Shown: positions 35,422 through 45,360 of the stretch, piece by piece
Position numbering within the stretch: the first letter of the stretch is position 1
Layout of the letters: each line of letters begins with the position of its first letter
DNA from: Altibacter sp.
GTDB lineage: Bacteria > Bacteroidota > Bacteroidia > Flavobacteriales > Flavobacteriaceae
Assembly (NCBI GenBank): GCA_002696485.1
Contig: NZTP01000039.1
Location: 1-64,000, forward strand
Reading direction: 5' to 3'
DNA length: 64,000 bases
Notes under the pieces: generated by a model
Seen by the model: the letters and a program-made list of their open reading frames with translations, nothing else
What the model was told of the DNA's origin: nothing
The model's database searches: none
Made by a program: the position numbers and the translations under genes

Positions 35422-36414
35422 CCTCTTAAAGCCCTCGGTCATAAATACCTGTGGCGCATCTAATGTATCACTGTACGTAAGATAGGCTTCCAATTGTGGT
35501 GACTTTTCCAGCAAAGCTTTGGATCGCTTTAGCCCCAAGGCCATAAAAGCGGTCGCATAGGCATCGGCTTCGGCACAGGTTTCTGCCACTACCGTTGCAC
35601 TGGTCACATCACTTTGTTCGGTCGAACCGGTGAGCGGATTGATAGTGTGAACGTATTTCTTTCCGCTTACGGAGTCCACCCGAAACTTTCGGTAATTCCC
35701 TGAGGATGCCATCGCTTTATCTTGAAGTTGAATGGTAATTTGAAACGTACGGTCATCAAGTTGAGAATCCACTGTCTCGATTCCAACTACCCAAGGTTGC
35801 CCCTTGGCGGGGTTGGTCCCTTTGGCTAAAATTTCGCCCCCCAATTCAATTAAATAAGCATCTACTCCTTCCGCCGTGAGAAAAGCACCTATTCTGTCTA
35901 TGCCATATCCTTTTGCTATGGCATTGAAGTCGAAATAGATCTCAGGATGTGATTTTTCTACGGTTCCTTCGGAAGTAAGACGCACTTTGTCGAATCCAAC
36001 ATACTGCAATAAAGAATCGAGTGTTGTGCTGTCTATCTTTTGAAGTGGATTTTCGTCACCAAATCCGTAGGCATTCCGAAGCACACCAACAGTTGGATCA
36101 AAATATCCTCCAGAACGCTTATGTACTTCTTCAGAAAGTCTAAACACAGCTTTAAAATCGGTGTCCACTACAAGGTCTGAAGCTCCTTTATTAATCTTTG
36201 AGATATCACTATTGGGCATGTACGTGCTCATGGAGCGATTGATCGTATGAATAACCGAATCGACTCCTTTTTCAATACCGGCTAGATCGCCACCCACATA
36301 TTGAATGGTATAGGTAGTTCCAAAAGCATCGCCTTGTAACACGGTTACTTTTGAAGTCTCATTTTTACATGAGAGCAATACTAGTAAAACCGCAAAAACA
36401 CCAAATTTTCTCAT
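35407..36414 (-). CDS. apbE: FAD:protein FMN transferase
   Basis: Attaches FMN to threonines of target proteins such as NqrB and NqrC, using FAD as donor, on the outer face of the inner membrane. The 335-residue protein has a lipoprotein signal ending LLSC (about Cys16), FGTTYTIQYVGG, SMSTYMPNSDIS, DFNAIAKGYGIDRI, ELGGEILAKG, and the metal-binding SDVTSATVVAETCAEADAYATA. It lies 5 kb from the nqr operon in the same orientation, separated by a T9SS subtilase gene, and overlaps the next upstream gene by 4 bases. Confidence 0.95.
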   Translation of the reverse strand: MRKFGVFAVLLVLLSCKNETSKVTVLQGDAFGTTYTIQYVGGDLAGIEKGVDSVIHTINRSMSTYMPNSDISKINKGASDLVVDTDFKAVFRLSEEVHKRSGGYFDPTVGVLRNAYGFGDENPLQKIDSTTLDSLLQYVGFDKVRLTSEGTVEKSHPEIYFDFNAIAKGYGIDRIGAFLTAEGVDAYLIELGGEILAKGTNPAKGQPWVVGIETVDSQLDDRTFQITIQLQDKAMASSGNYRKFRVDSVSGKKYVHTINPLTGSTEQSDVTSATVVAETCAEADAYATAFMALGLKRSKALLEKSPQLEAYLTYSDTLDAPQVFMTEGFKRLLNK

Positions 36415-36773
36415 ACGATTTCCTGTAAACCATTATAGACCATTGTATAATCTTCCCCTTTTATAACCGGCTTGGCGTAGTCGCTTCCGTGTCCTAATCC
36501 CACTCCGGCATAAAAAGTTTTCGCTTCAAATTTAAGTGCGTGTTCCTTCATTGTTTGCATGAGAACAGGATCATACACATCTGCATTTTTAGGATAGGAA
36601 ACGGCGCGCACTACCACAAAATGTAAATTTTTATCCCGAAGTGCCACGAATTGAGGATCCTTTTTCAATTTTGAATTTACGCCTAAAAATTCGAAACCGT
36701 TTTCCTGTAATTCCTTGCCCACGATGTTCATGGCGAGGTTGTGCAACTCCTGTGCTGTTAGCTCTTCTTTCAT
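36411..36773 (-). CDS. Small conserved protein linked to apbE
   Basis: A 120-residue soluble protein without signal or membrane segments. Blocks: QELHNLAMNIVGKELQENGFEF, DPQFVALRDKNLHFVVVRAVSYP, AGVGLGHGSDYAKPVIKGEDY. Homologues in flavobacteria are sometimes labelled Na+-NQR subunit F, but it has neither the 2Fe-2S nor the FAD/NADH domains, so that name is wrong. The start codon overlaps nothing upstream: the longer frame from 36860 would run through the terminator at 36823-36850, so ATG 36773 is chosen. Its end overlaps the apbE start by 4 bases, indicating coupling; a role in flavinylation or Nqr biogenesis is only inference. Confidence 0.8.
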   Translation of the reverse strand: MKEELTAQELHNLAMNIVGKELQENGFEFLGVNSKLKKDPQFVALRDKNLHFVVVRAVSYPKNADVYDPVLMQTMKEHALKFEAKTFYAGVGLGHGSDYAKPVIKGEDYTMVYNGLQEIV

Positions 36774-36822
36774 ATCAACTACAAAGATACACGAGCTGAA
36801 GAAATTGCCTCTAAACTTCCAT

Positions 36823-36850
36823 AAAAAAAACCGTTCCCAGGCAGAAACGG
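36823..36850 (-). terminator. Intrinsic terminator after the T9SS subtilase gene
   Basis: On the minus strand: stem CCGTTTC/GGAACGG (36850-36844 with 36837-36831), six-base loop, then eight T. It lies 28 bases after the subtilase stop. Confidence 0.88.
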
Positions 36851-36877
36851 CTTTTCTCAAAAAAAAATTATGGAATA

Positions 36878-39800
36878 TTACTCTTTAATAATGCGTTTTG
36901 TTACTGTTCCGTGTTCTGTTGTAATCGCAATAAAGTACATGGCAGAACGCAATGATGACACATCCAAAGTGTAATTGGCACTTTGGTTATACTGTATCTT
37001 TTGAACGCGTCGTCCGGTGACATCCACTATCTCTACTGCTAGGACCGGTGTCCGCGGTGAGAGAATGGTGAGTATATCCCGTACCGGATTTGGATAGATC
37101 GATATGGTTTCTAAGACAACATCGGGCGTCTCTAAAATTACTTCAGGTTCAAATTGAAGTCTGAATCGCTCATTAAAAGTTCCTTTTATGCTTGAGAATG
37201 TATACTCTGAAACCGTAAGATCTGTAACCGTATTTTCAAAGGTATCAACTAAATAAATTGCCCCTTGAGACACCTGAGGCCCTTCAACATTGGCCAATGA
37301 GATCACAAAATTGGTTTCCGCTTCCACTTGGGTTGCAAAGCCCATAGGCACCTTCACCGTGCTTTCAAATACACCTCTGTTTTGAATACCTAATTGTTCA
37401 CTTCCATCGTCTAAATGTGAATAAAGAGAAATAGCAGTTGCCATACGATTGGTATCGTAACCTTGGTCAAGACCGTTGCTTGCCATGGGGTTGAAGCCTA
37501 CCAATGCATAACTTCCAATATTGTAAGCATCATTTCGTACACGAAGTAATACTTTCTCTACATCTGCCAAGGGCGTTCTTAATGTAGTGTTACCCGTGGT
37601 AAGACGCATAGCGTTGGTAAAAGTGACCGATCCGGTTCCTGGATTGGCACCTCCATTTACTTTAATCCCGAAGCCTTGACCCGTGGCGACAATACCGTTA
37701 GGCGTCGTTGATGTACCGGGGTCGTTGGCCGCAGGTAATGCTCCACCCGGAGTGTACATAGAAATATCTCCCATACTGAAATTGATACTTCCATATCCCG
37801 GAATGCTGGAGCTTGGTGGCGTAAGATGTTCCCAGAAGTACAATTCGTTGATAAATGGATTATTATTTATAAGATCGTCTCCAGAAATCGCTGAAGGATA
37901 CGGATTTGCCAAGGCATTGGGCGTACCATCCGGATTGATCCCTGTCCCATTGTAGGTTACTGTTCGAGTTACATCTCCGTTATTAAGCGTTCCTTGATCG
38001 TAGACAAAAGAATAGGTTTGATTCGCAGGATCTGTATACCCCGATTGCGGTCGTACTATATATCCTTCGCCCACATTGATCACCCCGTTGTAGGAGTTCC
38101 AAAAATCTCCATTGTCATCGGCAAAATTAGTTCCCCCTGCAGGAACCCCTGTGTGGGGAACGAAATTCCCCGGTGTGTGATCTAAAACTAAAAAGGCTGA
38201 ATTAAACACTCCGTTTCTCGTCTCTGCACTCATAGGGCTACCCATAACCATAAAATCACGAGTTTGTAAGACAGGTGTTGTAAGATATACCTCGATGGTT
38301 CCGTTGTTTGTTACCGTGGCTGCAGGATCTACTTGTACAACGCTGCCGGTATGTAATACATCCATATCACCATTCACCGTAATATTTCCATTTACTTGTA
38401 GAAAGTCATTGGGAGAAACCGTAAGGAACACTCCATTATTTACAATTAAAGTACATGCACTAAGGTCTCCATGGAGCGCTGTATCATAATTCCCGGAGAG
38501 AATCACAGGATTTGATGTAGTGGGCACTCCAACCGGTGACCAGGTACTGCCATTCCATGTTTTGGTTACACCGGGACAGTTTACAAAAGCGCCAATCGGT
38601 CCAAAATAATAAGTGCCATCAAGGCCCGTAAAGTTTCCTGTGAGCGTCACATTAGAACCAAAGGCACCTACAGTTAAGGTTGCTGTTTCAGTGAAACTAG
38701 AGGCATTCCCTCTAGCGGCTACAAGGTTATTTCTTGTAACCCCTACCGTTCCACCTACGGCGGTTTCCCAACCTGCTATTTCAGCTTCGGTAAAATAAAA
38801 AGTGATGCTTGTATCTCCTGCACCAGTTGTGGTTGCCGGGTTAATATCGAATGTTTTGTCCATCACCAAATTTGGTATGGTGCTTCCGTTATAGGCTTGT
38901 GCTCCTGTTCCCGCCCGTGAAACTGACATGTCTACACAACCGTAATTGTGCGTATTGTTATTGGTAATGGACATCATGATGGCTCCCGAACCGGCATCTG
39001 CACCGTACAAGGTTCCCATTCCCGGTACCAATACGAGGTCGTTGGTCGTAGCTGTATTCACAGCGGTTTGAATCGGTGATTCTACAGTAGCCACAACATC
39101 TAACGCATCGAACAAGAGAATTCCGTTATTTGCTGATGAATTGTAGTGGCGGATGACAAAATAGCCGGTTTGTCCGGCCAAGCTAGTATTGTTTACCGTT
39201 CGTATATCTCCAGTATTTGCAGTAGCATCTCGTTCTTCCAAGATGATCCCTGCATCAATGGCAGCATAGGAAGCTATACTCGTTGTCCATTGCAGACGAT
39301 AATGCTCTATTGTGTTGAATCCTGCAACGGAAAAAGTAAAGGCCGTGTTGGTCGTCCCTGCAGGGATCGTGATCTGTGGACTGATCAAATAATTATTGGC
39401 TGTAGCCTTTGGCGGATTTGCGGACGGGTTCAATACGGTAAGGTCTGTCTCTGAAGCTGCGAACTGTCCGGTAAAACCTGTATAGCCTCCGGATGTAAAG
39501 GACAGCGATAAAAATCCGTTTCCATCCCCGTCTCTGTCGAGGTTGGTCCATCCTGTCCAATCTTCAAAATCTTCACTATAAACGTTTATATTTTGTGTAC
39601 TGGCAGGAACCAGATCGTCATCATGGATGGTAATCGTAACTGAATCGGCGTTGGTATTGGCAGTGGCATCACCTCCATTAGGATTGACGGTAAAGTCTAC
39701 CGTAAGGGTTTCAGGCACTTCCACAAAACCATCGTGATAGACCCGAACGATCATATCCTGTGACGTGGTTTGTCCTTGTAAAAAAGTTAATGATGTTGTG

Positions 39801-41659
39801 ATCAGGTCGAAGTCTGCTCCACTAGTAGCTGTTCCTCCCGAAACCGTGAAGGTTACATCGGCATCTTGAGAAGGTGCCATAGCGATGTTCACCGGAATGG
39901 AAACATCGGTAAAACTACAGTCCGTTTGTTCTGTTGTGGTAGCAGTGGTTGTCCCGAAAGAGATCTCCGGTGATGCTGCTGCAATGATTCCTCCGGTAAC
40001 AATAAGAGAGAAATTTTGCGAACCGCTTGAAAGGGTTCCTTTATGTGTTACGGTAAGGGTATATTGTCCTGAAGCACCGGCGATATCAATTCGTTCGTAT
40101 GGATCTACCGTGTTGTCGCCAAAACCATTGGTTGTCACACCGGTTAAACGCCATGGTGTATATACGGTACCATTACTCAGCCGAAGATCAAGGTCATTGA
40201 CCAGTGCAGGTGTATTGCTGTTGGTTCCGTTATTTACAGCACCGGCAGGATCGGTCCAAGAGATCGAAGCTTTGAGTGGGTTCACGCCGTCCGACTGTAT
40301 GGTTACTTGGTAAGATTGCCCCTGATTCAAGGTAAGTTCAGAAATTACCGCACCGGTAGGTGCCGCGGTGATCGCTTCGGCAGCAGCTTTAGTATTCATT
40401 TGCCCCCAACCCGTGTTGGCATCGGGACCGGTAGGCGCCACATCGTCTGCGGTATGAAGTGCCAGACCTTTCAGTGTAGCGGCTCTCATGAAGGTAGCAT
40501 TCAGATCGAAATAATGATCCTGCAACAATAATAAGGATCCGCTTACATTGGGTGCCGACATTGAAGTACCTGTCAAATTTCCGTAGGCACTATCACTCGT
40601 TTCCAAGGAAGAATACAAGCTTGTCCCGTTCCCCATGATATCCGGTTTAATACGGTAGTCGTCTGTAGGTCCTTCGCTACTTCCGGAATTTCTGGTAACT
40701 GAGATCAGGTTTCCATTGGCATCCACATTCGCATCTTGTCCGTTGGCAATCACAAAATTGTTCTTGGCCGTGGCCGTTCCATTCAATTTATCGTATGCTG
40801 ATTGGCCATTGAGCGGAATTGCATTGGCCGTATTGTTTGCACCGTCGTTTCCTGCGGAATTTACCATTAGGTAATAAGGCGCACTGTACATTAGTTGATC
40901 CCATTCTCTGGCATCTTGGCCATATTGACCAAACCAAGCGTCCGGAATGGCCGTTGCATTATAACCATACGAGTGATTAGAAATAAGCATCCCTGCTGAA
41001 GCTTCCGCAGTCGCCTCGGCTAGATCGTTGTTCCAGTCGTGTGTCTTGGCATCGGCCTGCCACGCCATTCCTTTGGCCGCGGCTACCAATCCTGAAGCGA
41101 CAATAGTTCCTGTTACGTGTTGCGCATGAAAACTGTTGCCGTTGATAGCGGTGACACCATCATTAATAGACACTCGATTTGTTCCTCCCGGACCATCAAA
41201 TTCCTGATGTGTAGGGCGTGCGGGACCGCCGTCCCAAACATGGGCAGTCAATCCATCTCCATTTACATTGAGTCCCAAGGTACCACCGGTATTTAAATGG
41301 TTCGCCCGTGTAGAGATAGCCGCATTCACATTGTGTAGGGAATAGTAGAGCAAGGTTCCATTGGGGCCTATGCGTTGTAATTCATCGAAGGTTCCGTCTT
41401 CATTATATTTTTGTATGGGCAAGTTGTTCACCAATGCATAAGCGATGGCTTCCTGTTTCTCTAGGTTTCTTCGTGTTGAAAAAATACTGTACAAGGCGGC
41501 AAGTTTACCTTGGTCGTATTCTGCCGTGATCTTTTGAAGTGCTTTGGCGTATTGGGTAGTATCAACTTTTCTCGGCGTGTTGGCTTTCCCTTTAGTTAGT
41601 GTTTGCGAAGAAGCCGTAAAAACAGCTAATAGCAGCGCCAATAGTAGAAAATTTTTCAT
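36878..41659 (-). CDS. T9SS-exported S8-family serine peptidase (subtilase)
   Basis: A 1593-residue multidomain secreted protease. In order: signal peptide (about 1-19), subtilisin-like catalytic domain with Asp143 (HVWDGG), His178 (NSFHAQHVTG) and Ser366 (GTSMSAPNVSG), a P/pre-C-terminal domain, a Calx-beta-like repeat (about 590-690, SGGTATSGADF and ITIHDDD), a cleaved-adhesin/MAM-like domain (about 700-830, YSEDFEDWTGW and NYLISPQITI), a beta-rich region, and a type A T9SS sorting domain at the end (IYPNPVRDILTI to KRIIKE). ATG 41659 is used; the track of sense codons reaches a TTG two codons upstream. Likely releases peptides outside the cell. Confidence 0.93.
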   Translation of the reverse strand: MKNFLLLALLLAVFTASSQTLTKGKANTPRKVDTTQYAKALQKITAEYDQGKLAALYSIFSTRRNLEKQEAIAYALVNNLPIQKYNEDGTFDELQRIGPNGTLLYYSLHNVNAAISTRANHLNTGGTLGLNVNGDGLTAHVWDGGPARPTHQEFDGPGGTNRVSINDGVTAINGNSFHAQHVTGTIVASGLVAAAKGMAWQADAKTHDWNNDLAEATAEASAGMLISNHSYGYNATAIPDAWFGQYGQDAREWDQLMYSAPYYLMVNSAGNDGANNTANAIPLNGQSAYDKLNGTATAKNNFVIANGQDANVDANGNLISVTRNSGSSEGPTDDYRIKPDIMGNGTSLYSSLETSDSAYGNLTGTSMSAPNVSGSLLLLQDHYFDLNATFMRAATLKGLALHTADDVAPTGPDANTGWGQMNTKAAAEAITAAPTGAVISELTLNQGQSYQVTIQSDGVNPLKASISWTDPAGAVNNGTNSNTPALVNDLDLRLSNGTVYTPWRLTGVTTNGFGDNTVDPYERIDIAGASGQYTLTVTHKGTLSSGSQNFSLIVTGGIIAAASPEISFGTTTATTTEQTDCSFTDVSIPVNIAMAPSQDADVTFTVSGGTATSGADFDLITTSLTFLQGQTTSQDMIVRVYHDGFVEVPETLTVDFTVNPNGGDATANTNADSVTITIHDDDLVPASTQNINVYSEDFEDWTGWTNLDRDGDGNGFLSLSFTSGGYTGFTGQFAASETDLTVLNPSANPPKATANNYLISPQITIPAGTTNTAFTFSVAGFNTIEHYRLQWTTSIASYAAIDAGIILEERDATANTGDIRTVNNTSLAGQTGYFVIRHYNSSANNGILLFDALDVVATVESPIQTAVNTATTNDLVLVPGMGTLYGADAGSGAIMMSITNNNTHNYGCVDMSVSRAGTGAQAYNGSTIPNLVMDKTFDINPATTTGAGDTSITFYFTEAEIAGWETAVGGTVGVTRNNLVAARGNASSFTETATLTVGAFGSNVTLTGNFTGLDGTYYFGPIGAFVNCPGVTKTWNGSTWSPVGVPTTSNPVILSGNYDTALHGDLSACTLIVNNGVFLTVSPNDFLQVNGNITVNGDMDVLHTGSVVQVDPAATVTNNGTIEVYLTTPVLQTRDFMVMGSPMSAETRNGVFNSAFLVLDHTPGNFVPHTGVPAGGTNFADDNGDFWNSYNGVINVGEGYIVRPQSGYTDPANQTYSFVYDQGTLNNGDVTRTVTYNGTGINPDGTPNALANPYPSAISGDDLINNNPFINELYFWEHLTPPSSSIPGYGSINFSMGDISMYTPGGALPAANDPGTSTTPNGIVATGQGFGIKVNGGANPGTGSVTFTNAMRLTTGNTTLRTPLADVEKVLLRVRNDAYNIGSYALVGFNPMASNGLDQGYDTNRMATAISLYSHLDDGSEQLGIQNRGVFESTVKVPMGFATQVEAETNFVISLANVEGPQVSQGAIYLVDTFENTVTDLTVSEYTFSSIKGTFNERFRLQFEPEVILETPDVVLETISIYPNPVRDILTILSPRTPVLAVEIVDVTGRRVQKIQYNQSANYTLDVSSLRSAMYFIAITTEHGTVTKRIIKE

Positions 41660-41784
41660 AAGCAATGTGATTTAGGGGGCTTAAAAAACTCTGTTTGAAC
41701 GAAATAAACATGCCAAAAATAATATTTTATCGTTATAATGCAATTTTTTATCGATAAAATACATGTTTTTTTAAGAACTAAATT

Positions 41785-41814
41785 AAAAAAGCCGTTCCAA
41801 TATATTGAAACGGC
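41785..41814 (-). terminator. Intrinsic terminator of the nqr operon
   Basis: On the minus strand: 12-bp stem (41814-41803 with 41802-41791, one G-T wobble, TATA at the tip) then a run of six T. It is 24 bases past the nqrF stop. Confidence 0.88.
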
Positions 41815-41837
41815 CTTGTTTTTATTATAGTATGTGT

Positions 41838-43145
41838 TTATCCTCCAAAGTCATCAAAACGTATATTCTCGTCCGGGATCCCAAAATCCTCGCCCATTTT
41901 TTGAACCGCTTGGTTCATTAAAGGAGGACCACAGAAATACAATTCGATATCTTCAGGCGCTTCATGATGATTCAAATAATTATCGATAACGACCTGATGA
42001 ATGAAACCAACAAAGCCGTCTCCTTCATCGTTGATATCCTTCTTCACTTTCCAGTTGTCCTCAGGAAGCGGTTCAGAAAGTGCCATGTAGAATTTAAAGT
42101 TCGGAAAATCCTTTTCCAAGTTTCTAAAGTGATCGATATAGAATAATTCACGTTTAGAGCGTCCTCCGTACCAATATGTTACCTTTCGGCCGGTCTTCAA
42201 CGTTCTGAAAAGATGGTAGAGGTGCGAACGCATAGGCGCCATTCCTGCTCCCCCGCCAACGTACAGCATTTCTGCTTCAGAAGGATTGATAAAGAACTCC
42301 CCATAAGGCCCTGAAATCACCACTTTATCGCCCGGCTTCTTATCGAAGATATACGAAGAAGCGATCCCCGGATTTACGCTCATCCATTGATTCTTCGCTC
42401 TGTCCCATGGTGGTGTGGCGATACGAACGTTCAACATGATCTCACGTCCTTCGGCAGGATAGGAGGCCATGGAGTATGCACGCTCGACTGTTTCGGTATT
42501 CTTCATGACCAACGGCCACAACCCAAATTTGTCCCACTCTTCTTGAAACTTATCCGGTGTCTCGTGTTCTTCAGGATGTGCAGTGATATCAATATTCTCA
42601 TATTTAACTTCACAAGGAGGTATCTCAATTTGAATGTATCCACCAGCCTTATAATTCATATCTTCAGGTATCTCTACCACAAACTCCTTAATAAAAGAAG
42701 CTACGTTATAGTTACGCACGACAGTAGCATCCCATTTCTTTATACCGAAAACCTCTTCAGGTATATGAATATTCATATCCTGTTTTACTTTTACCTGACA
42801 TGACAAGCGGGCGCCTTCTTTCAATTCTTTTCTGCTGAAATGCGGTGTTTCCGTAGGAAGTGCTTCACCACCTCCCGAAAGGACGTGACATTCACATTGA
42901 ATACAGGTTCCTCCACCCCCGCAAGCCGAAGGCAAGAAGATCTTTTGGTTACCCAAGGTAGATAATAAGGTACCACCGGATTCTACCTCAATGACCTTTT
43001 CATCGTTGATGGTAATCTTTACCGGTCCTGAAGGTGATAATTTTTGTTTAGTAAAGAGCAATAGGGCAACCAATAACAAGGTCAAAACCAAAAAGGCTAC
43101 TACGGTCGCAATAATGACTCCTAAGGTACTTGCTGCTAAAAACAT
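41838..43145 (-). CDS. nqrF: Na+-translocating NADH:quinone reductase subunit F
   Basis: The NADH-oxidising subunit. The 435-residue protein has an N-terminal membrane span (about 5-30), a 2Fe-2S ferredoxin domain ([14 protein letters not shown] and a later LSCQV cysteine), an FAD domain ([10 protein letters not shown], with GPYGEFF) and an NADH domain ([27 protein letters not shown]). It transfers electrons from NADH through FAD and the 2Fe-2S centre into the complex. Last gene of the operon, 1 base after nqrE. Confidence 0.97.
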   Translation of the reverse strand: MFLAASTLGVIIATVVAFLVLTLLLVALLLFTKQKLSPSGPVKITINDEKVIEVESGGTLLSTLGNQKIFLPSACGGGGTCIQCECHVLSGGGEALPTETPHFSRKELKEGARLSCQVKVKQDMNIHIPEEVFGIKKWDATVVRNYNVASFIKEFVVEIPEDMNYKAGGYIQIEIPPCEVKYENIDITAHPEEHETPDKFQEEWDKFGLWPLVMKNTETVERAYSMASYPAEGREIMLNVRIATPPWDRAKNQWMSVNPGIASSYIFDKKPGDKVVISGPYGEFFINPSEAEMLYVGGGAGMAPMRSHLYHLFRTLKTGRKVTYWYGGRSKRELFYIDHFRNLEKDFPNFKFYMALSEPLPEDNWKVKKDINDEGDGFVGFIHQVVIDNYLNHHEAPEDIELYFCGPPLMNQAVQKMGEDFGIPDENIRFDDFGG

Positions 43146-43146
43146 A

Positions 43147-43884
43147 TTATTGTTGTGTTATTTCTGAAACCTCAGTGATCTCAATAGTTTCTGAATTATC
43201 TTGTATAGTTTCTTCGGTTTTAAGACCTACTTCACCATCAGTTTCCAAAGAAGAAGTTTCCTCTCCCCCGCCTGTTAACATTCCTCCGAAGCTCATAAAT
43301 CCAATCGCCATAAGCCCTGTAATAATAAAGGTGATCCCCAATCCTCGAAGCGGAGCCGGTACGTTGCTATACCGGATCTTTTCGCGAATGGCTGCAATTG
43401 CCACGATCGCCAAGAACCAGCCTATCCCGGAACTGAACCCGTAATTTAATGCCAAACCAAAGGTAGCAATATCACGTGATTGCATGAACAATGAACCTCC
43501 AAGTATCGCACAGTTTACAGCGATAAGTGGTAAAAAGATCCCTAATGAATTATACAATGACGGAGAAAATTTCTCCACTACGATCTCTACCAACTGAACC
43601 ATGGTAGCAATGGTAGCAATAAAGAGAATAAAGGACAGAAAGCTCAGATCGTAATCGGCGTATCCTTCACCTAACCAAACCAATGCTCCTTCTCGTAAGA
43701 TGTATTGATCCAGCAGCCAGTTCATTGGCACTGTCACGGTTAATACAAAAATAACCGCTGCCCCAAGTCCCACTGCCGTACTTACTTTTTTGGAGACCGC
43801 CAGGTAGGAGCACATTCCCAAGAAATAGGCAAATACCATGTTGTCTACAAAGACCGACTTAAAAAACAATTCTATATGTTCCAT
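43147..43884 (-). CDS. nqrE: Na+-translocating NADH:quinone reductase subunit E, with C-terminal extension
   Basis: A six-span membrane subunit that with NqrD holds the intramembrane iron centre; the conserved segments [16 protein letters not shown] ([13 protein letters not shown]) and [11 protein letters not shown] carry the expected cysteines. The conserved core ends near residue 200. Beyond it, the 245-residue product has an acidic, threonine- and glutamate-rich tail of about 45 residues ([14 protein letters not shown] onward) not present in, for example, Vibrio NqrE. The function of the tail is unknown. Confidence 0.95.
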   Translation of the reverse strand: MEHIELFFKSVFVDNMVFAYFLGMCSYLAVSKKVSTAVGLGAAVIFVLTVTVPMNWLLDQYILREGALVWLGEGYADYDLSFLSFILFIATIATMVQLVEIVVEKFSPSLYNSLGIFLPLIAVNCAILGGSLFMQSRDIATFGLALNYGFSSGIGWFLAIVAIAAIREKIRYSNVPAPLRGLGITFIITGLMAIGFMSFGGMLTGGGEETSSLETDGEVGLKTEETIQDNSETIEITEVSEITQQ

Positions 43885-43957
43885 TTTTCTGTTATTCTAA
43901 TATTGTGTTATTCAGCAAAACGAATTTCTATTTATTCTTTTCGTTCTATTCTGAATA

Positions 43958-44605
43958 TTAATTCTCTTCGATCAATTCCTTATTTCTGCTTCGTTGTACC
44001 CAGATGATCAATCCTACAACGATCAATGCCATTGGGGGTAACACCATGAATCCATTGTTTTCGTATCCAATGGCATAAAGACCCGATTTTTCAACGGGGT
44101 CACCCAACACCTTAAAACCAAATAAGGTTCCCGATCCCAACAATTCACGGAAGAACCCAACAATAATGAGGATCACGCCATAACCTGCTGCATTTCCAAT
44201 TCCGTCAAGGAAGGATCTCCAAGGGCCATTCCCTAAGGCAAAGGCTTCAAAACGCCCCATAATGATACAGTTGGTGATGATCAATCCAATAAATACCGAT
44301 AGTTCTTTACTCAATTCATACGCGAATGCCTTCAGCACCTGATCCACGATAATTACCAACGTAGCAACTACAATAAGCTGCACGATGATACGTATTTTCG
44401 ACGGAATGATATTTCTCATCAAAGAGATCACCACGTTTCCTACACCCAATACAAAAACCACCGAAATCGCCATTACGATCGAAGGTTTCAACTGAGCCGT
44501 GATCGCCAAAGCCGAACATATTCCCAACACCTGAATCGTGATCGGGTTGTTATCTGCTAACGGGTCTAAAATTAATTTACTGTCCTTTTTTGATAGAAGT
44601 CCCAT
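43958..44605 (-). CDS. nqrD: Na+-translocating NADH:quinone reductase subunit D
   Basis: A 215-residue six-span membrane subunit, homologous to NqrE in inverted topology. Features: NPITIQVLGICSALAITAQLKPS near the N-terminus and VFIGLIITNCIIMGRFEAFA in the middle, the two cysteine-bearing segments, and a basic C-terminal tail. It starts 3 bases after nqrC and is followed by a 73-base gap before nqrE, the only sizeable gap in the operon. Confidence 0.96.
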   Translation of the reverse strand: MGLLSKKDSKLILDPLADNNPITIQVLGICSALAITAQLKPSIVMAISVVFVLGVGNVVISLMRNIIPSKIRIIVQLIVVATLVIIVDQVLKAFAYELSKELSVFIGLIITNCIIMGRFEAFALGNGPWRSFLDGIGNAAGYGVILIIVGFFRELLGSGTLFGFKVLGDPVEKSGLYAIGYENNGFMVLPPMALIVVGLIIWVQRSRNKELIEEN

Positions 44606-44608
44606 AGC

Positions 44609-45358
44609 TTACTGATTTAATTTTTGAAAATAGGGTACGTACATTCTAATATCCTTTTTAAGCATGGCAGAAACTCCGTCGCCGGTAATAGTCGCTCCCG
44701 CTAAGGCATCTACTTCATTATCTGAAGTATCTGTATTCTTAGGATCGTTGTTTCCTTTGGCTACCGTGATTCCTTCAAAAGCATTTCCATTTAAGAAGCT
44801 TTCTCCGGTAAAATCATCCATAAAGTACCGTTGCTTGATCTCTGCTCCAAGTCCGGGTGTCTCTCCTTTATGATCAAAATAAACGCCTTGAATTGTCATT
44901 CCCTTATCTACAGCAACAAATCCCCAAATGGCATCCCAAAGACCTTTCCCACGCACCGGAATCACATAAAGTTCCTTTCCGTCCTTTTCGCCAATAAAGA
45001 GAGGCAATCTGCGTGTATAACCTTCCTCTTTTGCCAAGGTTTCTTCTTTTTTAAGATCGATCAAAAATGCCTGATCGTCTTCTGTAATATTATCTCCTTG
45101 GATCACCAATTGTTTGGTGATATACTTATTGAACTCTTCCTCAACCCTATCTGTTGGAATAAAGGTAACATCGTTTGGGCCTTCATTGTCATTGACATTC
45201 ATGGCATATAAGATGTTCTGCATCTTTTCATACTTCTCATTTGCTTTCACAAGCGGTTTAAGTCCACTGGCAAACCCTGCCAAAATAGACCCAACCACGA
45301 TCACCATGACAATGGCGAAGATGACGGTATAACTGTTCTTATCTGTGTTAATAGCCAT
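44609..45358 (-). CDS. nqrC: Na+-translocating NADH:quinone reductase subunit C
   Basis: A 249-residue subunit with one N-terminal membrane span (about 12-30) and a periplasmic FMN-binding domain. The flavinylation motif reads DALAGATITGDGV; the threonine that carries FMN is present, but the usual Ser before Gly-Ala-Thr is Ala. The segment KGLWDAIWGFVAVD and HKGETPGLGAEI are typical of NqrC. FMN is expected to be attached by ApbE. Confidence 0.96.
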   Translation of the reverse strand: MAINTDKNSYTVIFAIVMVIVVGSILAGFASGLKPLVKANEKYEKMQNILYAMNVNDNEGPNDVTFIPTDRVEEEFNKYITKQLVIQGDNITEDDQAFLIDLKKEETLAKEEGYTRRLPLFIGEKDGKELYVIPVRGKGLWDAIWGFVAVDKGMTIQGVYFDHKGETPGLGAEIKQRYFMDDFTGESFLNGNAFEGITVAKGNNDPKNTDTSDNEVDALAGATITGDGVSAMLKKDIRMYVPYFQKLNQ

Positions 45359-45360
45359 TC

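Noticed and set aside
36411..36773. Annotation of this gene as an NqrF subunit
   Set aside because: It has no ferredoxin, FAD or NADH domain; the real nqrF is at 41838-43145.
36774..36860. Longer start for the small apbE-linked protein
   Set aside because: The extra codons run through an intrinsic terminator of the neighbouring gene.
39600..39900. Repeat-like composition in the subtilase gene as a possible CRISPR or tandem array
   Set aside because: It is ordinary coding sequence for a Calx-beta-like domain; there are no regularly spaced direct repeats.
37683..40531. Several plus-strand frames of 60-140 codons inside the large subtilase gene
   Set aside because: All are antisense to a continuous, domain-rich coding frame and lack recognisable motifs.
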